Shown here in pieces: positions 11,830 to 23,349 of a stretch of DNA of 64,000 nucleotides. Position numbers and translations under genes: made by a program. The notes below the pieces were generated by a model. That model was not told the origin of the DNA. It searched no databases and saw only the letters and a list, made by a program, of their open reading frames with translations. The stretch spans positions 22,828,090 through 22,892,089 of the forward strand of contig OU452222.1 in the NCBI GenBank assembly GCA_911728455.2. The letters are read 5' to 3'. The number at the start of each line of letters is the position of its first letter. Positions within the stretch are counted from its first letter, which is position 1. This DNA is from Marthasterias glacialis. Lineage: Eukaryota > Echinodermata > Asteroidea > Forcipulatida > Asteriidae.

Positions 11830-12110
11830 AAAATATTTTTTCCCGAAGTGTTATTCTCTTTTAAAAACAAATGAAATAAGATCCAAAATAAATTTCCGTC
11901 GCATGCGAGAACACAATTCTGCCTAAAAACGCGTAAAAAAAAAGACGGTGTACATTTTTACCGTTTTCTCGTAAATGAAACAACAAAATAAGATGAAATG
12001 TACACATGTTTATTTCGTAACATATATCTTGATTTGTACATATAATTGAAGCATTTAAATACACTTAAAAGAACATATGTATTATGGTAATGTTTTGAAA
12101 AACACATTAC
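11830..12110. mobile_element. MITE-B fragment
   Basis: The text 'gaagtgttat..aaataagatccaaa' and 'accgttttctcg..aaatgaaac' matches the interior of the TTAA-flanked elements at 22764-23075 and (inverted) 56893-57248. Terminal repeats were not found. An AATAAA at about 11887 could serve as the poly-A signal of the discoidin gene, which would place it inside transposon sequence. Confidence 0.55.
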
Positions 12111-12269
12111 ATGTAAAGGACCATCGTCTCATTATGGATACATGACTTTTTAATAGTCACCTTTGGTCACTTGAGGAGTCGTACGGCTGTCGGTGTCGTG
12201 CTCACCTGAAAAACAATATTTCTCCGTAATATTTGAGACTAAGCTACTGAAACAAAACACTTTGTTGTT

Positions 12270-12570
12270 ATATAAATTTCAATTTACCTTTCACCGATGT
12301 GTGATAAGCACTGTATACTCAGTTCTTTCGAGTCGTGTGGGAAAAATTCCAAAGGCAACTCGGGTGGGATTCGAACCTACGACTCCCGCATGACTAGAGC
12401 ATATGTCTTAACCACTAGACCACCGAGGGGCCAGTTCGAGTCCAGTATTATTGGCGGCAGGTACCGCAAACAATTTGATAGATGTCAATTTGCATCGGGG
12501 GAATGAATATAAATTGAAATTTATTGAGTTGCCTTTGGAATTTTTTCCACAGGACTCGAAAGTTGTTGGA
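12270..12570 (-). mobile_element. tRNA-derived SINE inside an inverted repeat (SINE-A, copy 1)
   Basis: On the minus strand, 'tggtctagtggttaagac' matches a Pol III A box. 'GGTTCGAATCCC' matches a B box about 40 bases later, as in a tRNA gene. The core is flanked by inverted arms (ctttcgagtc..tgtgg..ccaaaggcaac and its reverse complement). Related copies are at 32954-33246 and 59091-59495. Confidence 0.8.
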
Positions 12571-13039
12571 TAAAGTAGTTTCTTCAAATGTAGAGTAACT
12601 TGGCCAACAAAATCAATATACATTTTGTTTTTCTCCTTATTTATTTTGTAGTCTGAATATTTTGTTATAAATTTTGGTTAAACTGCTGTACATAAATTTG
12701 ACAACTTTTTGGTAATTTAGGTTGATCTTAATTGTTGGTCAAAATGATGCACATCATTTGGGTAAAGTCGTCCGATCATGTTCACTGCGATCAAAGTATT
12801 AATCAGCAATTCGTTTATTGTAAATTCAATTGTGTAAATAAACCTATTTTTTTTCTTCTGATCGGTTCCTAATTTTCAGTTCAATAAATTATTAATCGAA
12901 ACGAATGATCATGTGTATTGTTAAGATGCCACAGTTGAGTGAGCCTTACCTTATTATTTGGATTAAAGTGTGTGCACTGAGGGAGAGTGAATGAGTTTGG
13001 ATGTCGATTGTGTGGGAGAGGGAATGCCATGCTTGAGGG

Positions 13040-13320
13040 ATCAGGTGAAATTTCTGTTACTTTTGAGGTTGTGGTCCTACCTAAGGTTATAGAGCGCCAA
13101 AGGCGCAAGTGGGGAACTTGGGCTGAAATGTGAAATCCCACTGGACGCCATTTCAGCAAGTAACCATTGTGGTATAAGAATAGATCAGTGCAGATCAACA
13201 GAACAGACAATGACCGTGCCTATCAATGTAAAACAAAACATTCACTTGCTGAAATGGCGCCCATGCGTATTTCACATTCCAACAAAAGACAGAGCTCTAG
13301 TTCCCCTGCTTGCAGATAGC
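13040..13320. repeat. Inverted repeat around a short spacer
   Basis: 'aatgtgaaat..cgccatttcagcaagt' near 13125-13160 is matched in reverse complement near 13240-13285. The outer arms ('ggggaact', 'agttcccc') also pair. It has the form of a small foldback or MITE; I assign no family. Confidence 0.6.
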
Positions 13321-14118
13321 CAACCTATCGCGATGTTCTGAATATGTTCTACCCAATAATTGAATAATCTACGTTGAAGTGATATACTTAAAGTCAGCTT
13401 AAAATAAAGTTATGACTCAACTATGACTCAAAGTCCAGGTTTAAGTGTTGTTTTTTTTTTTTCTTTTTTTTTTCTACTTTTTATGTGGTTTATTTACGCT
13501 CAATTTGGAGCCTGACATTTTGTTCTAAAAATGTAATAGTGAAGAGTTGTCTGCCGAAAAACTTAGTAATTGGTGTGCATGGACCGAGTGACGTTTAAAG
13601 AATTGTTTAGAAATTTTGATTTTTAATGTTTTTGTTTTTGATTTCCGAGATATTTCTAATTATTTGTGAGATAGAAAAACCCTTTGAAGTGGTGGCTTAA
13701 GATTTTAAGAAAAGTTGCGTGAATTTTCGATTCATAAAGGAATAAGCATGTTTATATATACAAGAAGGTTTGATTTGGAAGAATTGTTGAATGGAAAGAA
13801 AAAAGTGGTTTATGGAAGTTAATGGAAAGGAAGAGAGAGATTTGTCTGGTGGATTTTATATAAGTAATTATAGGACTTGCTATTGTCTATAGGACAAAAA
13901 GAAACGTTTGGCTCAACATGAGTTGCAAACAGACTACAGTAATGTTGGTAACTAAGAGAGTTTAAGAACCCGTTTTTCAAATAAATTGAATGCTTGTATA
14001 ATTGTAAGAAATCAAGATGCGTTAACCATTTAATCCACGAATCGTACCATTTAGCATGTTCACCTTTTATACCAATATTTTTTGGGGTCACACCCAGTAG
14101 CTACATGACAGTATAGTT

Positions 14119-14440
14119 CCAACAATAGACTGACTGCTCGTCCCACGCCAAGTGACCTGTAGTGGGTATTAAATGTGAACAAACACGACGTCCTCCATAG
14201 GAAAGTGCGGTACAGTACATGATGATTGTTGCATTCGTTTACTCGATCGAGGCTTTTCTTTCTCGATATCCGTAAACAAATATTATAGAGTTTGTACCAG
14301 AGACCTTCGAGTAACTGAATAAAGCCAGAACGGACAATTTCAAAAGTCTTGGAAATTCTACAAGGAACGTATATGTTCACGATGTGGTAGTACACTAGTT
14401 GTACGACGAAACGTTTTGGCCAGACGACTGCGATCACACA
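14119..14440. mobile_element. MITE-A half element
   Basis: This ~320 bp matches 18412-18724 in reverse complement over its whole length. Shared landmarks are 'cataggaaagtgcggtac', 'atcgatcgagg' and 'gccagacgactgcgatcac'. It runs directly into a (CA)n stretch at about 14433-14447. Confidence 0.75.
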
Positions 14441-14636
14441 CACACACATTCTCATTTTTGCATCCTTGTGGGGACCTCTATTGTTCTTTCCTTTGTCCTT
14501 GTACTTAATATTTTCTCATAGACTTTGTACACAAATTTCCTTGTGTAGCATCCCTCTCTTTAGAATTCCCCAGTGGAGACCAATTGTTTTTGCGCTTCCC
14601 TTTTGTTATAGGACTCCACAAGGGAGCGAATTCGAG

Positions 14637-14637
<1 letters not shown>

Positions 14638-14677
<40 letters not shown>
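14638..14677. repeat. (CA)n microsatellite
   Basis: About 19 CA dinucleotides. A second CA tract lies at 14858-14880. The flanking text contains repeated 'ggacctattgtccc'-type segments, so the two tracts are part of a local low-copy repeat. Confidence 0.9.
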
Positions 14678-14678
<1 letters not shown>

Positions 14679-15809
14679 CGTGCATCACCATTATGTCCGA
14701 TGACTTCTATTGTTAATTCTATTGTTCCTGTACTGAAGCAATCTCCATTGGTTTTGTACACAAATGGCGTCCGAGGACCCATGAAAACAAAGAACTGACT
14801 AGCGAGGACCTATTGTCCCTATTGAAAAATGTCCTCGGAGCATATGGTCAAACTTGCCCACACACACACACACACACACATCCTTACACATGGCCAGTTG
14901 CGGGGTACTTCATTGTTCAACTAATTGTCCCTATTCAACACAAGAATTGCACAGTTTTGAGGCCTAAATCATCCAAAACAAAAAGAGAAAGAAACGCAAC
15001 CATATGTTCCCGTAGGGATCCCGTAGGCACGAGTAGATTATTGCATACGACAACATAGTCTGGTTCCCAGACCAAAAAATCTCCGATTATTCTCTGTCGT
15101 GTTTAGGGTCAGGCATCACCCAAATGTCACGTGACAAATAGGAGGGTTTCCTCCTTTTCCGAAAATATCCGAAATGCTCCGAACTCGTTTTCGTCAACAT
15201 TCGGACAGTGTCGTTGATGGTCGGACATTTATTTTGTTGATAAAAATTTTACAAATTTGCAGACACATCCCATTATCGTTTTACTTTTTTTCTTTTTCCC
15301 CAAACAAATTCGACACTATGTTTGAACATATTTGTAATTTTTTTTACAAATCTGATTACCCCAGGCTTTTTGAAAGTATACAAAGCCCGTCATCATCAAA
15401 TGACATCGTCCACCGCTGGTGACAAGTAATGAATATTGTATTGCGTCATAATCTATGTATAGCTTTAGATGATGCATGACCTAAGATTTTTAACAAGAGT
15501 CATCAGGGAATCTTTGGTCAGGGAACCAGACAAAACGACCACAGATCCATTTATAGAAAAAGAAGAAATATGGGAAGGAATCCGAAAATAGGCGGGAAAA
15601 ATAGCCAATCATTGCAGACAATCTCCTCGCTGATGACTTATGTTTCTTTCAAATCAAAGCAGTATAACTGTTCAGTTTTGGGCCACAAAAAAAATGAACA
15701 TCTTGTCCTATTGAGCTTATGCTTTTTTGGTCTCTGCTTCATACTTATCCAGATCACAAAAAAATTCACAATACCGAGTTCGGATACTAATGAATAATGG
15801 TACAACTGA

Positions 15810-16270
15810 TATTGCATGCGAATTCAACAACATCAGGGGATTCCCCGTACGACGTCAGAGTTCATTTTGGCGGGTACCAGCCTCCAGCAGTGTGAAAAGC
15901 ACACTGCACAGTAATATTCTAGGGTCAGTCCAATGCACAGATAACCTGCATGCAGTGTGCTGTACAAAAGCTAGAAGATAAATCTGCTGGAGCGAGGACG
16001 TGAGCAGGATTTGGCTTTGGAGAGACAGTCTCATATTCGTGTGAGTTCACATAGGTTTTATACGATAATCTCTCTTGAAAACTTATTTTCTTTAAATCGA
16101 TAATTGTTTTATAACATGAAGTTTGGTCGTTGCGATTAAAGTAGAGTACGTAGTACGATATTGCATGCGAATTAAACGGTATCAGGGGGTTCCCGTAGGA
16201 CGTCAGAGTTCATTTTGGCGGGTACCAGCCGTTAGCAGTGTGAAACCACAGTAATCTCGGGTCAGTCCAC
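15810..16270 (+). repeat. Direct duplication of ~140 bp
   Basis: 15810-15950 and 16150-16270 share 'tattgcatgcgaatt..aac', 'cgtcagagttcattttggcgggtaccagcc', 'agcagtgtgaaa' and 'cagtaat..gggtcagtcca', about 340 bp apart. Between them, 15963-16080 is matched directly again at 17508-17650. The whole 15.8-17.65 kb block is one composite repeat structure. Confidence 0.8.
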
Positions 16271-16284
16271 TGCCGATGATGTGC

Positions 16285-17505
16285 AGTGCAATACCGGTGT
16301 GAAGTTGGTTACCCGTTTGACCTTCGATATTCGACTGTCGAAACAAGATTTAGTTCCCAGTTTGACATTTAAATTTGTGCACAGAACTGTTGAAGAATTA
16401 CTTTGTAGAAAGGAGCACTTTTCTCGTGTCCAGACCCCCTGGGCTGGGTACCACTATATACAAAAATAAAGAAAACGATCAAAGGAACACACCGACAGTC
16501 ACCTTTATCCCGCATATTTGGTTTGTACATGTTTCATTCAATTTAGAAGAAAAAACAAAAAAAAACAAAAAAAAACAAACAAACAAACAAACAGACAATT
16601 ACATAAAAATATTAAAAAACCCATGGGCCGGGTCAACATGACCATGGGTGTATTCATCGGATCCTCGTCTTCAACTATGTATGTAGTGGTTTCCGCCCCA
16701 TGGGATTTGGACATGTGAAAATGACCGTGAAATGAAAATGCAAAAAGTTGAATGTCGAACCACGTCGTCATGTGCGGTATGGAATTTGTAGTTAAATAAT
16801 TTATATGTTTCACAATTGAATAACACATAGTTGAAACCCCATGGGCGGGGTCAAGATGACCAGGGTTGTGTTTCTTGGATACTTCTCTTTGTTTCTGTTT
16901 GAGTAGTCCCTGGCCAATGAGGTCTGGACATGTGAAACTGACCGTTCGATATTTGGAATTTTTGCGATAATTTTGTACACATAGCAATGTAAGCCTACAG
17001 TATAGGGAATCTTTACGTTAACATAATGTTTCAAAAACAGTTTAAAAAAACACATTAAAACCCCATGGGTCAGGTCAAGATGAACCTGGGTGTGTTCCTT
17101 GGATATTTCTCTTTATTTGTGTATGTAGTGGTGCCCGGCCCATGGGGACTGGACATGTGAAACTGACCGTTCAAAATTTTGAATAATTGCGGTACGAAAA
17201 TATCGATGTACGACTGTACGGAATTTGTGCGTCAAAATGTGTGGTTTTTTTTCTCAAAATTAAATACAAAAATATTAAATCCATGGAATAGGTCAAGATG
17301 ACCACGACCTCTTCAATTATGTGTGTAGTGGTGCCCGGCCCATGGGGTCTGGAAATGTAAAAAGTGCTTCTTTCTACGAAACAATTTTTTATCGGTTCTG
17401 TTTACAAATGTAATTGTCAAAGCGGGAACTGGTTCTTGTTTGACATTCGAATATCGATCGTCAAATGAGTAACCAACTTCACCCCGGTCAGTACAATAAT
17501 TGGTA
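16285..17505. mobile_element. Foldback element with internal ~220 bp tandem repeats
   Basis: The left arm (about 16285-16480) and the right arm (about 17318-17500) are reverse complements of one another over roughly 190 bp. Paired landmarks are 'gtgaagttggttac' with 'gtaaccaacttcac', and 'ccagaccccctgggc' with 'gcccatggggtctgg'. Between the arms are three to four direct units of about 220 bp near 16620, 16838, 17062 and 17280, each with 'catggg..ggtcaa(c/g)atga' and 'tggacatgtgaaa.tgaccgt'. No transposase is present, so it is non-autonomous. Confidence 0.8.
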
Positions 17506-17927
17506 AAAGATAAATCTGCTGGAGTGAGGACGTGAGTAGGAATTGACATTTAGAAAGAGAGTCTCATATTCGTGTGATTCCACGTTAGTTTATACGATGA
17601 TCTCTCATGAAAACTTATTATGTCATTTAAATCTATATTTATTTTATTGTGCCAAACCAATCCCATGGGCCGTTTTTTTATACCAGTACCAAAACGAGAC
17701 CTAGTTTCCTTTTGACGACTGACGAACGTAGTATATGTGTAGTATAGTAGTGCAGTGCAGTTTTTGTAAACCCATTAAGTTTCCTGCTCAAACTGTTGGA
17801 TTGGGTTGCCACATTAACGTAATGTTCACAAGGGTGTGTACTTAGCATCCATTCAGCGATACATGGACATGACCTTACACTCTTGACCTTTGAATACTAC
17901 GTATAAAGCGGGCACAATGAATACAAT

Positions 17928-18724
17928 AGACCGATTGCGCGACAATGTTTACATGCGGTCACGTTACCCCCTATCGGGTATGACGTCATACAGCTGGAGA
18001 AAAAATACGTGTTAAGAGATAGGCCGTGACACAGAGTGAGTTCGAAAACAGTCGATTTTACTTTCGTTAAGCGACGAATTAGTTAATCAGCCCCTTTATT
18101 TAAAGTAGTATGGTGTGGCATTAATTTAAATCACATCTCTGTTTCACAATTTAACAGAATTCTTCTGAAAGGAGGTTTTTTAAGCCAAGCACCACCGGCG
18201 TCGGACGACTATTATGTAGCCACCCGTCTGTTATTTTGTTTGTAATGTTGGCCTAAATCACTGTAAAAAAGGGATAAACAACGTTGGGAAAGTGAGCCTT
18301 AATACCTAGCCTTGCAGAATTTCAAATAGGCAAATAAATCATACAGTTTTGGAAAGCAATTTCTTTGAAGGATTTCAGCTTCAAAACTTTGAAATTTTTG
18401 TGTTGAAAAGTGTGTGGTGATCGCGGTCGTCTGGCGTAACGTTCCGTCGTGCGCTGTACACATCGTGCACATTTATACGGTACTTTTACAATTTTCAAGA
18501 CTTGCTGGAACTGTCCTTACTGGCTTTATTCAGCCAGTTGAAGGTCTTTGGTACAAACTCTGGAATATGTTTCACAGATTTCGAGCAAAAAAAGCCTCGA
18601 TCGAATTAACTAAATGCATTAATCATCGTGTACCGTACCACCCTTTCCTATGGAGGATTACGTGTGTGTTTACATTTTTAACCCAACAGGGGTCACGTGA
18701 CGTAAGTCGCGCAATTGGTCTATT
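17928..18724. mobile_element. MITE-A, apparently full length (~797 bp)
   Basis: It begins AATAGACCGATTGCGCGAC. It ends with the reverse complement of AATAGACCAATTGCGCGAC, an 18/19 match. The right half (18412-18724) is the segment shared with 14119-14440. Cacgtgac motifs sit just inside both ends. There is no transposase reading frame. I could not settle a target-site duplication. Confidence 0.75.
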
Positions 18725-18918
18725 CATAAGAATGTTGGGAAATGAGGTCAGCACGATCATGTTTTGTTGCTTTCTTTTGATCAATTGCAAAGTTATGTAT
18801 GGTGCGCATTAGTTATTGCTGGAAAACTATGTCCCTACTTATTGTTTTGTTTTTATTATTTATGTCAAATCTTTGGACAAAACAAATTTGTTAGGAATCG
18901 TCCGGGGACGTTCAACAG

Positions 18919-19213
<295 letters not shown>

Positions 19214-19589
19214 GAAGGACCCCTCCCTCTTCTAATAAAGCATTTAAAAATAAACAAACTAAACAACACCCTATTCAACAAACACTCCATTACCCGTAAT
19301 AACAACAAAACAAACCAAACCGGCGAATCGACCAAATCATTATTACATAATTTCTAATTGAATGATTAGTATAATATAACGTTCCGATATTCAACATTTA
19401 AGGTAATTATTAACGTGCAGAAAACTAACAACAAAACATGGTTCTCTATTTTATCTAAACGTAGCCACGTCCATTTGTTTACATTTTCCACGGATGAATG
19501 TTTTGGTACGTAAATCTGAATGAACGTAGGCCTACACTTTATAGATAATGCCAATGAAGTATTATCATTTTGCATTCACAGTTTGAAAC

Positions 19590-22500
19590 ATGGCCTCGAA
19601 TAGTAATCCCCTGCAAGCATCTCATTCATGGAAAGAACAACCGTGTCACTTCACCTGGAATCTTTCTGCTGGTGATCTCACTGATTTTCAAAAGATCATA
19701 CGTAACCTAGATTACGACCTGAAGGTGGACCCTGACTTGCTTGGCGTGGACCAACTGCTATTTCGAGCTTATCTTGAGGTATCCGACCGCAGGCTACACT
19801 GGGATGTCAATAAAGCGCGGCAATTTCTGGACGAAGCAGACGATTACATACAAAATCAAACAGAACAAGAGCTGCAGCCTGGCTACAAAAGTGTGGCACT
19901 TCTCAATCGCATATGGATAGAACACAAATCTCATAATACCACGAAGGTCAACGAACTCTTGTCCGAGCTGGATGGTTTAAGAATAGGTGAAATAGATAGA
20001 CTTGTTGCAAAAACGCTGTTAGCAACTGCTCTTACTCGTCTGGGGCCTACCATGAGTACAAGGTCTCTACAGATCTACGAAGAGGCGCTCCAACAGTTTC
20101 CAGATAATGTTGGTTTCCTTTTTGGAGCTTTACTGATGACCGGGAGGAAGATGCGATTCGAAAGACCTATTGGGGGTCTGTACAAAGACCTAGACGAAGA
20201 CGGTAAGAGGCTCATGGACCAGGAGAAGCATTACTGTGAGAAACTGATCAAAGTTAAAGACGATTACCATTTTGGCAAATCATACCTTGGACTAAATTTA
20301 AGTCGACGAGGGGAATTAGTCAAGGCACGCAAGCTCCTTGAGGAGGCACACAAAGGAGCTCCCGACGTGAAGGCTATTTTTAACAACTTGATGAGATTTT
20401 ACAGATTTTCTTTACGCGACGTAGACCTAGCTATATCGAAATATCGTTCTGTTTTTTCTCAGAGAAATGCCCTTGACGTTCCTGAGAGTCACCATCAGCT
20501 GGCGTTGTGCTACATCGCTAAGGCTAGGAATTGCCGCAACTCTCAACAGAAACAACTACTGCAAAGGGACGCCCACAAAGAGTTGGACGAATGTCTAAAG
20601 ATCGACACAATGCATCTCATAGCTTCTTTGAACAAAGCTCAACTACTAAGAGATCAGGGTAAAAACGAAGAAGCGAAGAGACTGTACGAGGACAATCTTC
20701 AGAAGTCGGAACATTTTTCAACAGACAACAAATTAAGCCTTTACTTTGATTTTGCTAGTTTTCTTGAAAGCACGGGGTCTTCCTCCAACTTAGACATGTG
20801 GCAAAATGTAATGGATATAACTTCATTGTTTGAATATCTAGACGAAAAAACGGGCAAATGGGAAGTAAGAGGAAAGGCAAAGAGGGCAAGAACAACTGCA
20901 TTTCGAATGCTACTTAAGCACCGCTCGGGTCAAGAAGATGAAAACCTTCTTCTCGGTATTTTGCACTTCCAGAATTTTGACTTTGAAGAGGCTGTACGAA
21001 GGTTAATCCAGCTGCTTCCAACAACGAATCTGGACATTCCATGCTACCTAGCGGAAACGTATCTGAAATGGGGTCGTGAAAAGGAAATGCGCAGTGAATC
21101 AACAGGAGCTGCCAGAGGGTGTTACGAGAAGGCGCGCCAGAATATTTCTGATGCGAGAAAGCAAGGTCTAAACCTAGTCCGGTGTCGAAAGTTGCTGTCT
21201 GATACGTCTTTAGCCATCGCCCATATTAGTCTTTTCACATACCCATCTGGACAGAGCAACGCCAGCCAATCAATAAAAGCTGTTATTCCAATCGAATCCG
21301 ATTGTATAGAGTCATACCGCGAAGCTATTAGGTGTGGAAGCCTTGTTTCTAGTGTCGAGGTGCTAAGATTGATCAAGAAGGACTTCCTCCAGAAAACGCC
21401 ACGATCAAAGTTCCTTCAGGTATGCTGAATTTTGATATTTGCTGATAATTAACAAAATAATTGACTAAATTAGAAATAATTGATATAAATAAAATAATAA
21501 AAAAACACACCTGTGATTTTTTCTTCAGTTCTACTGACCTCATACTTTTTAATTAAACTCCATTTCTGACTGTCTGGAAAAACGTTGAAGTTGAAGCAGA
21601 AAAAACTGCCCGTGTTTTGACCAAAGACCGCTTCTGTAAAGTAATGATTATAATTTTCAGTCTAACGAACAGAATGAACACCCTATTTTAGTGTTTTTTT
21701 TCTTCTTTTCTTTATGTTCTTCCATGATCAAACATCGCCCCATCGGTCCCACCCCTCTCCCCCGCCTTCTCCCTTCCCATCTCTCTTTGTTTTTTCTCTT
21801 GACTAAAATAAAAAAAATAATGTTAATTGTCATGTGTTTATACAGATTCTCGCAGAAATATACATATGCTGTTCTCAGCGCCTGAGCGAATGCCTGCATC
21901 GAGACTTAAAACAACTTTCCTTCGAGAACGGTCTAAACAGTCGAGACACTGACATTGACACTTTTGCTTTCAACTCCAAGATGGTCAAGCGAGAAATTTT
22001 GACCATGTTGCAGCATAGCACATTCTTCAGGCAGGCATGGGCGCAACATTTCACAATGGAGAAGAGAGTGCTGGAAGGGAGGTTCCAGAACAACGAAGGA
22101 GAGCTAGAACTGGATGGACGGGAGGAAAGTTCAACCGGAAACGTCCCCTTGGAAGAGATGTACGCTGCTATAGACTGCTGTGAGAAATTACGCCCTCTGT
22201 TGGACCATACCATTGTCATGTTTGAGGTAAGAAGTAGTAACTGTACGAGAGCGGGTTTTTTTTTTTTTTTTTTACGCAGATGCTCTTTTCAGTGGCTAAA
22301 TAAATTGACTAACTGTACTCATAAAAGACAAGAGAAAAATTGAACAATGACATTCAAAAAATTTACAACAATGTCAATATTCAAGAACATGTTGTGACAA
22401 GTTCTCGAAATTATAATTTGTTTACCTTCTTGTACCAGTTGTTTTTCGATTGAAGAGTTAGAAGCAATGGATATAAATGATGAACAATGAATTGAGATAC

Positions 22501-23310
22501 GTTTAACATGGAGTATTCTGTAAAGTGTTTCCCTTTTTCCTGATAATAGAAAGGTGAACTTGGCGTACAAGATGAGAGGAAGAAGCAATATTTCCCTCTT
22601 GTCTTAGGGGAGAAGGATCGAGTGAGGACAGAAGAAATACTTAAAGAGAAACTTCAGTCGTACTTTGAGATTAACTTCGAAGAGCACTATCCAAATCTTT
22701 ACCATAAACTTCTTCAGGTATGTAAATTATTATTAACGATAGTAATCATGTCAACTTATTTAAAGTCACAGCTCAACATTGGTAAGAAGAAAAACGTAAA
22801 TGCTCACAGATTTACATATTCCTTACATGGTTAACAATGATAAAAAAACATCCTTGAAACATTTCTGCCTGAAGTGTTATCGTTTTAAATAATAAGTGAA
22901 ATAAGATCCAAAGTTAGTTTTAGTCTCAGTGAGACGAAAACTATGCCTAAAGGAATGCGTACATAAATGAGGAATGCGTTTTTACTGTTTTCTCGGTTGT
23001 TTTTATTTCAAATATCACGATTTGTACAAAGAATGGAAACATTTACTGTCAGTTTACCAATGTTGAGCTGGGGCTTTAACCCGTTATAGACATATCGCAA
23101 TACCTTCCAGTGCGACAGATTGATACTGAGGAGTATTGTCTTTGGTGGCAAACGGATCAACAGCTATAACTATGTTTTGATAAGTACAGAACCAAAACCA
23201 AGAAAATGATGAGACTGGTGAAAATAAACACCGTCCTGTGAGATTGTGTACACTTGTTTGTTGTTTTTCTGCATGTATAGCACATTGTCAAGTATAAAGC
23301 AAAAAAAAAA

Positions 23311-23349
<39 letters not shown>

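Noticed and set aside
12340..12430. Functional tRNA gene on the minus strand
   Set aside because: A and B boxes are present, but the same core recurs in three repeat copies with flanking inverted arms, and I cannot fold a full cloverleaf with a sound acceptor stem.
20914..22219. Antisense frames over exons 1 and 2 of the IFIT-like gene
   Set aside because: Shadows of the real coding frame on the other strand.
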